NCBI GenBank assembly: GCA_947629295.1
Contig: CANRDH010000001.1
Location: 1 to 33,580, forward strand
Reading direction: 5' to 3'
From: an uncultured Clostridia bacterium
GTDB taxonomy: Bacteria; Bacillota; Clostridia; Oscillospirales; Acutalibacteraceae
DNA length: 33,580 nt
Below, one piece after another: positions 28,648-33,580 of this stretch. The position numbers and the translations under genes are program-made. The notes beneath the pieces were generated by a model. It worked only from the letters and a program-made list of their open reading frames with translations. It did not search any database and was not told where the DNA came from. Position 1 is the first letter of the stretch, and every line of letters begins with the position of its first letter.

Positions 28648-30933
28648 GTGTTTACTCATATCAAAGCGGGCGGACTTAATGATTTTTTCACTGAACTGCA
28701 AAATCGTCCCCAAAATGGAATATATTTTTACAGAATTAACGGATACAATGAGCAAATCGAAAATTTCATAAGGAAATATTATGACAGCGCCTTGAAAAAC
28801 GGAATTGTCATTGAGGGACATATACCCAACCCCGATAATAATATGCTTGGATATTATAATGAAATGATGGGTGCGGATTTCAGCATTGACAGGGAATTTA
28901 TATCCCGGGCTTTGAAAAAATGGCTTCCGAGAATGAATTTCAATCAAAACGGAGAGGTATCTTCGGCAATATATGATACCCTGTGCAGTCTGAAAGAAAA
29001 CGGTAAAAACGAAAGTATGCTGAAAAATGCATATATAAAGTTTATGTGTTGGTTTTATTATAAATTTGAAAGAATTGTAAGCAGGCTTGGGGGGAATAAT
29101 ATTCCTAAGCTTCTCTATGAGGGAAATGTAAGTAATTATGAGCTTCTTATGTTAAGAATACTTGCCTGCTCCGGATGTGATGTACTTATCCTGCAATATG
29201 GCGGAGATAAGGAATATCTGAGGTCAGACCCGCAATCCGAATTTTCTTATTCCCTTGTATTGCCGGATATGCGTGATTTTCCAAAGGATTTCAGTCTGGG
29301 CAAAATCAGGGAAGAAAATGAGAAAAAAATCAGCAGACAGATGATTTTGGGGGATATGCCCGGGATAAGTGCATGCACCAATGCATGGATAAAGGGGAAG
29401 GGCTTTGAGGACCTTCTGACGCCGACGGCTCAAAGGGGAAATGATCCTTCTCTTTTTTATAATTGCTATATAAGAATAAACGGCACAGAGGATAAGATAA
29501 GCTATCTTAATGAATTGTACAGATATCAGCTTGAAGTAAAAAACAGAGAAAGAAAAATAGTTATAGTTGAGGGGGAGCTTCCGCTGCCGAGCTATGACGA
29601 GATAGCTAAAATCCGTAAGGGAAATTATAAGAGCGTTGAACGGCTTATTGCCGATATGGCTTCAAATATAAGATATCAGAATAAAGCAGAGCTGCGAAAG
29701 CTTATTGTTTATGCCTTTGCGGATATTATATCCGAGTATTCCGAGAAAGCCGGTATGAATTTGAACCGACTGACAAGCAAAGCAGTTTATATTCTTTGTT
29801 GGCTCAGAAGATATGGCGAGGTGCTGTTCAAAGGATGGAGGATGCCGGATACTGCAAGTTTCGTTTATCTTGGGGGCTGTCGGAATGAAAATGAAGTAAT
29901 GTTTATAAAGCTTCTCTCAAGACTTCCGGTTGATGTTCTTATACTTGTGCCTGACAAAAGTAAAAAATGTATACTTGAGGATAAGCTTCTGTATGAGATA
30001 AATTACAAGGAAAGCTTAGTTGTAAAAAAATATCCGCAGGACCCTTCAGAGCTCAGGCTCGGGACGGCGGCTTATCATGCCGAAAGAGAGCTTGACAGCA
30101 TATTGTATGAGGATTCGGGTATCTACCGTGACCGGCAGTACGGGCGGGCGGACTCGGTAATTATGAAAACGATGTATGAGGAAATATATATTCTATGGAA
30201 GCAGGAGATGAAATACAGACCTAATTTCAAGGTTATTGACGATACCGTGACGGTGCCTGTTATATTTTCCAAGATATGCGGAGTGAAGGACAAGAATCTG
30301 GGAGCCTATTGGGCGGATATAAAACAGCTTTTTACACAGGATACGCTGATATATAACCGCTTCCCGATAATCAAGGCGGGAGCACATAATCCCTTGAAAT
30401 CCGTTGCCGCAGAATTTCTGAAAAACGGAAGACTGCAAAGAAATGTCATAAAGAAGCATAAACTTTATAAATACGGTTTTCTCCGTGAGGAAGTTCAGGA
30501 GCATATTCTTGATAAAATTCAGCTTATGATAAACAAAAGAATTATAAGGGGTACGTTTGAAAGCGGCACAGAATATATGATAGCAGCAACCGTGTTGAAT
30601 CTGGATAAAAGTGTAATAAGGCTTATACAGAAATTTGATTTTACTAAATCAAATCCGAAAGTAATATGCCTTTCCCTTGACGAGGAGGGTATGACGCTTG
30701 AAGATACTGTATTTCTTACCTTCCTGAGTCTTGTCGGTTTTGATATTGCCGTATTTGTACCGACGGGCTATCAGACAATAGAGCGATACTATAACGATGG
30801 GAAAGCTATGTTTGATGAGCATCAGGTCGGAGAGTATATGTATGATTTAAAGGCTCCCGATTTCAGTATGATCAGGGATAAGGATGACGTTAAAATACCG
30901 TGGTATGAAAAAATATTTAAGAGAGGAAGATGA
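28648..30933 (+). CDS. yceG: YceG-family stress/tellurite operon protein
   Basis: A 761-residue cytoplasmic protein resembling Bacillus YceG (PF14266, putative component of tellurite/stress response operons). GTG 28648 is chosen because GAAGGTGA (28633-28640) lies 7 nt upstream; the in-frame ATG 28621 has no ribosome binding site. Seen features are an N-terminal half rich in FYRINGYNEQIENF-like segments, a central ACSGCDVLILQYGG, and a second similar half with FVYLGGCRNENEVMFIKLL and VDVLILVPDK. The two similar core sequences suggest an internal duplication. It ends EKIFKRGR 3 nt before telA. Biochemistry is unknown. Assignment rests on overall resemblance plus the telA/terD neighbours. Confidence 0.82.
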   Translation: MFTHIKAGGLNDFFTELQNRPQNGIYFYRINGYNEQIENFIRKYYDSALKNGIVIEGHIPNPDNNMLGYYNEMMGADFSIDREFISRALKKWLPRMNFNQNGEVSSAIYDTLCSLKENGKNESMLKNAYIKFMCWFYYKFERIVSRLGGNNIPKLLYEGNVSNYELLMLRILACSGCDVLILQYGGDKEYLRSDPQSEFSYSLVLPDMRDFPKDFSLGKIREENEKKISRQMILGDMPGISACTNAWIKGKGFEDLLTPTAQRGNDPSLFYNCYIRINGTEDKISYLNELYRYQLEVKNRERKIVIVEGELPLPSYDEIAKIRKGNYKSVERLIADMASNIRYQNKAELRKLIVYAFADIISEYSEKAGMNLNRLTSKAVYILCWLRRYGEVLFKGWRMPDTASFVYLGGCRNENEVMFIKLLSRLPVDVLILVPDKSKKCILEDKLLYEINYKESLVVKKYPQDPSELRLGTAAYHAERELDSILYEDSGIYRDRQYGRADSVIMKTMYEEIYILWKQEMKYRPNFKVIDDTVTVPVIFSKICGVKDKNLGAYWADIKQLFTQDTLIYNRFPIIKAGAHNPLKSVAAEFLKNGRLQRNVIKKHKLYKYGFLREEVQEHILDKIQLMINKRIIRGTFESGTEYMIAATVLNLDKSVIRLIQKFDFTKSNPKVICLSLDEEGMTLEDTVFLTFLSLVGFDIAVFVPTGYQTIERYYNDGKAMFDEHQVGEYMYDLKAPDFSMIRDKDDVKIPWYEKIFKRGR

Positions 30934-30936
30934 TTT

Positions 30937-32109
30937 ATGGGATTGGATTTTTCTAAGGTGAATACTCAGGCGAAGGAACAGGAAAGAAGCGAAAACAACG
31001 AGCTTGCAAAAACAGGAACTCCCGAGGAGCCCATTGTTGAAACCTTTGATATGGCCGCCGAAAGACAAAAGCTTAACAGCGAGCTTACGGCCTCAAGGGA
31101 GGTTGATGAGCTTGTGAGTAAGATAGAAGTCAGCGATATGCAGACGATAGTAACTTTCGGCGGAGAGGTTGCCGAGGAGATTTCAAAGGCTTCCGATATC
31201 GTGCTGAACAGCATGAATCTCGCACAGCTTGAAAAATCAAGCGCAATGCTTAATCAGCTTACAAAGATAATGTCGCAGTTTGATATAGAGGAGGTAAGCG
31301 AGGAAAAGGGCTTTTTCGGAAAGCTGTTCAATAATGCAAAAAAGCAGCTTGATAAAATACTTGCAAAATATCATACCATGGGTGACGATGTCGATAAGAT
31401 ATATGTTGAACTGCGCAAGTATGAGGATGAAATAAAACATTCTAACAGGAACCTGGAGCAGATGTTTGAGGCAAATGTAAATTATTACCATGAGCTTGTA
31501 AAGTATATTCTTGCCGGAGAACAGGGATGCAGGGAAATTCAGGCATATATAGAGAAGCGCCGGAAGGATCTGGAGGAAACAGGGGATAATTCCATACAGT
31601 TTGAGCTTCAGGCATGTCAGCAGGCGCTTATGATGCTTGAACAGAGAACTCAGGATCTCAGAACTGCCGAAAATGTCGCTATGCAGTCTGTCCCCATGAT
31701 AAAAACTATAGAATACAGCAACCTTAACCTTGTAAGAAAAATAAATTCGGCATTTATCGTTACACTGCCGATTTTCAAGCAGGCTTTGGCACAGGCTATA
31801 ATGCTGAAAAGACAGCGTGTTCAGGCTGAGGCTATGCAGGCGCTTGACGAAAAAACAAATGAGATGCTTGTCAAAAACGCGAAAAACAGCGTCGAGCAGT
31901 CTAAGCTTACGGCACAGCTTGCTTCGGGAAGCTCCATTAAGACGGAAACACTTGAAACGACCTGGAGAACCATTATGGACGGTATTGCCGAAACAAAGAG
32001 AATACAGGAAGAGGCACAAAGACAGCGTATTGATGATCAGGCAAAGCTTCAGGCTATCAAGGACGAATTTGAAAAAACTTACAGTGTGCCGACATCTGAA
32101 TCGGTTTAG
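30937..32109 (+). CDS. telA: TelA-family toxic anion resistance protein
   Basis: A 390-residue mostly helical cytoplasmic protein of PF05816 (TelA/KlaA/YceH). Seen are FDMAAERQKLNSELTAS, AEEISKASDIVLNSMN, the ISQFD-type segment LTKIMSQFDIEEV, a GFFGKLFNNAKKQLDK segment, and the long helical C-terminal half with SVPMIKTIEYSNLNLVRKINSAFIVTLP. The family is associated with resistance to tellurite and other stresses; its molecular action is unresolved and may involve membrane or nucleotide signalling. ATG 30937 is 3 nt after the yceG stop, with AGAGGAAG as ribosome binding site inside yceG, so expression is coupled. Confidence 0.93.
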   Translation: MGLDFSKVNTQAKEQERSENNELAKTGTPEEPIVETFDMAAERQKLNSELTASREVDELVSKIEVSDMQTIVTFGGEVAEEISKASDIVLNSMNLAQLEKSSAMLNQLTKIMSQFDIEEVSEEKGFFGKLFNNAKKQLDKILAKYHTMGDDVDKIYVELRKYEDEIKHSNRNLEQMFEANVNYYHELVKYILAGEQGCREIQAYIEKRRKDLEETGDNSIQFELQACQQALMMLEQRTQDLRTAENVAMQSVPMIKTIEYSNLNLVRKINSAFIVTLPIFKQALAQAIMLKRQRVQAEAMQALDEKTNEMLVKNAKNSVEQSKLTAQLASGSSIKTETLETTWRTIMDGIAETKRIQEEAQRQRIDDQAKLQAIKDEFEKTYSVPTSESV

Positions 32110-32203
32110 TGGGAATATATTTATGCTTCGACTATGGCAATGTTATATCGGTGCCGCAGGACGGGCGCCGGAAGAATAAAAAAACTATCAGGAGGAAACA
32201 GCT

Positions 32204-32785
32204 ATGGCAATCAGTTTATCAAAAGGACAAAAGGTAGACCTTACAAAGGGCAATCCCTCTCTTAAAAATATTATGGTGGGACTCGGATGGGATGTGAATC
32301 AGTATGATACGGGCTACGCATTCGATTTGGATGCTTCCGCATTCCTTTTGGGTGCAAACGGAAGGTGCATAACCGAAAAGGATTTCGTTTTTTACGGTAA
32401 CCTTGAGCATCCGTCGGGTGCTGTAAAGCATATGGGCGATAACCTTACAGGTGAAGGCGAAGGCGATGACGAACAAATTGAAGTTGACCTTTCGCTCATA
32501 CCCGATAATATAAACAGAATTGCCTTCACCGTCACAATATATGATTCCGACAAACGCAGGCAGAATTTCGGACAGGTAAGCAATTCTTTTATAAGAATTG
32601 TTGATCTTACTACCGGCAATGAGATTCTAAGATATGACCTTGCCGAAGATTTTTCAATCGAAACCGCTATTGTAGTCGGTGAAATATACAGAAATAACGG
32701 CCAGTGGAAATTCAATGCCATAGGAAGCGGCTTCCAGGGTGGACTTGCCGCACTTTGCGGAAATTTCGGAATAGAAGTTGCATGA
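32204..32785 (+). CDS. terD: TerD family Ca2+-binding stress protein
   Basis: A 193-residue beta-sandwich protein. It starts MAISLSKGQKVDL, the TerD hallmark, followed by VGLGWDVNQ, FDLDASAFLL, HMGDNLTGEGEGDDEQI and SLIPDNINRIAFTVTIYD. The acidic residues in FDLDA, GDNLTGEGEGDDE and related loops are the Ca2+ sites known from TerD structures. AGGAGG at 32190-32195 precedes ATG 32204. The 94-base gap after telA has no promoter or terminator that I can see. It is the canonical member; the next gene is a divergent paralogue. Confidence 0.96.
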   Translation: MAISLSKGQKVDLTKGNPSLKNIMVGLGWDVNQYDTGYAFDLDASAFLLGANGRCITEKDFVFYGNLEHPSGAVKHMGDNLTGEGEGDDEQIEVDLSLIPDNINRIAFTVTIYDSDKRRQNFGQVSNSFIRIVDLTTGNEILRYDLAEDFSIETAIVVGEIYRNNGQWKFNAIGSGFQGGLAALCGNFGIEVA

Positions 32786-32859
32786 TGTTTATAAATCAAA
32801 GAGGGATGGATTTCCGATTTTGAATTGGCGGTAGCCTGCCGCGCGGAAGGAGTAAAGGT

Positions 32860-33465
32860 ATGGCAATTAATCTTACAAAGGGGCAAAAGGTGAATTTGCG
32901 TAAAAGCGGCGATTCGGGTCTTGGTGAAATTCTGATAAACCTTAACTGGAATGCACGCATACGAAAGAAAGGCTTTTTTGCAAGTCTGTTCAGCAATGAT
33001 TCAAATATAGACCTTGACCTCGGATGTCTTTATGAGCTGAAAAGCGGAAAGAAGGGCACTGTTCAGGCGCTTGGCAAAGCCTTCGGCTCATTGAGCAGGG
33101 AGCCGTATGTCTCCCTTGACGGCGATGACAGAACAGGTGAAAATCTTTCGGGCGAAAATCTTAGAATCGACGGAAACAGGATATCGCAGATAAAGAGAGT
33201 GCTTGTATATACATTTATCTATGAAGGCGTTGCAAATTGGCAGGAAGCCGACGCTGTTGTTACGATAAAATATCCCGGAGCGGAGGATATAATAGTAAGG
33301 CTGGATGAGTATAATTCAAGCAAGAGAATGTGTGCACTTGCACTGTTTGAAAATGTTTCCGACAGTACATTCAGTGTTCAGAAGCTTATACAGTTTTTCA
33401 GCGGTCATAGTGCTATGGACGGAGCATTTAATTGGGGCCTGAAATGGGTACCGGGAAGAAAATAA
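32860..33465 (+). CDS. TerD-superfamily protein, TerA-like
   Basis: A 201-residue relative of TerD. It opens MAINLTKGQKVNLRK like TerD, but then carries the TerA-type block DLDLGCLYELKSGKKGTVQ, LGKAFGSLSREPYVSLDGDD and RTGENLSGENLRI. The ending AFNWGLKWVPGRK also matches TerA C-terminal regions. TerA proteins usually have an additional domain; this one is a single domain. AAGGAG at 32847-32852 precedes ATG 32860. It likely binds divalent cations and partners with TerD in the predicted membrane-linked Ter complex. Family is firm; TerA versus TerD-like naming is by motif. Confidence 0.9.
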   Translation: MAINLTKGQKVNLRKSGDSGLGEILINLNWNARIRKKGFFASLFSNDSNIDLDLGCLYELKSGKKGTVQALGKAFGSLSREPYVSLDGDDRTGENLSGENLRIDGNRISQIKRVLVYTFIYEGVANWQEADAVVTIKYPGAEDIIVRLDEYNSSKRMCALALFENVSDSTFSVQKLIQFFSGHSAMDGAFNWGLKWVPGRK

Positions 33466-33482
33466 GAGGGGAGAATAAACGA

Positions 33483-33580
33483 ATGAATCTTGAAAAAAAA
33501 GAGCAGGCAAAGCAGATAAAGAAATATGACGGCTTAAGCGATAAGCAGGTTGAGGAATCAAGAGCAGAACACGGCTCCAA
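33483..33580 (+). CDS. Cation-transporting P-type ATPase, N-terminal fragment (3' partial)
   Basis: Only the first 32 codons are inside the window. ATG 33483 follows GAGGGGAGA (33467-33475) and lies 17 nt after the TerA-like gene. The segment GLSDKQVEESRAEHGS at about residues 17-32 matches the N-terminal actuator-region motif of P-type ATPases of the Ca2+ (PMCA/SERCA) class. A Ca2+ exporter in a TerD operon fits the Ca2+-binding nature of TerD proteins. The specificity cannot be confirmed because the catalytic DKTGT and membrane motifs lie beyond the edge. Confidence 0.7.
   Translation, partial: MNLEKKEQAKQIKKYDGLSDKQVEESRAEHGS

Overview
The window looks like chromosomal DNA of an anaerobic, spore-forming Gram-positive bacterium of the class Clostridia, probably a gut Oscillospiraceae/Ruminococcus relative. 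The evidence is moderate-to-low GC by eye, strong AGGAGG-type ribosome binding sites, some TTG/GTG starts, sigma-A-like promoters in AT-rich spacers, and the set spoVS, RNase Y, ymdB, fakA-recG and a yce/ter-type stress operon. I see no rRNA, tRNA, integrase, transposase or CRISPR array. Taxonomy is inferred from family content only.

Region 1 (1-6770, plus strand): the 3' end of an ABC-F ATPase gene, a HEPN-like/CBS protein, mnmA (tRNA 2-thiouridylase), an AI-2E-family permease with its own promoter, and a large surface-anchored type I pullulanase closed by a strong hairpin terminator. Region 2 (6825-10264, minus strand): a two-gene operon of a PcrA/UvrD-type helicase followed by a zinc-dependent phospholipase C-like protein, with a divergent promoter. 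Region 3 (10375-11548): a GH25 lysozyme with a LysM module and no signal peptide.

Region 4 (11605-15968): the conserved rny-ymdB-spoVS neighbourhood. Here it is split into separate transcription units by a gene for an 18-cysteine protein, and rny has a roughly 400-nt structured leader. Region 5 (16029-19933): fakA and recG. Region 6 (19956-24720): a run of poorly characterised genes. These are a twice-frameshifted gene whose reconstructed product resembles SUKH/SMI1-KNR4 proteins, a free-standing TipAS domain, a 10-cysteine small protein, a candidate small RNA, a zinc-ribbon/repeat/BspA-type LRR protein without a signal peptide, and a small acidic protein.

Region 7 (24915-28461): a carbohydrate-type ABC importer (lipoprotein plus two permeases, no ATPase). 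A hairpin at the start of its leader and a terminator just after the binding-protein gene probably set subunit ratios. Region 8 (28529-33580): a tellurite/stress (Ter/Yce-type) operon, yceG-telA-terD-terA-like, running into the start of a cation-transporting P-type ATPase cut by the window edge.

The most unusual items are the zinc-ribbon/LRR protein with the candidate RNA upstream, the cysteine-rich gene inside the rny-ymdB-spoVS cluster, the Ter operon coupled to a P-type ATPase, the HEPN-like/CBS fusion, and the decayed SUKH-like gene. No entry was checked against a database.
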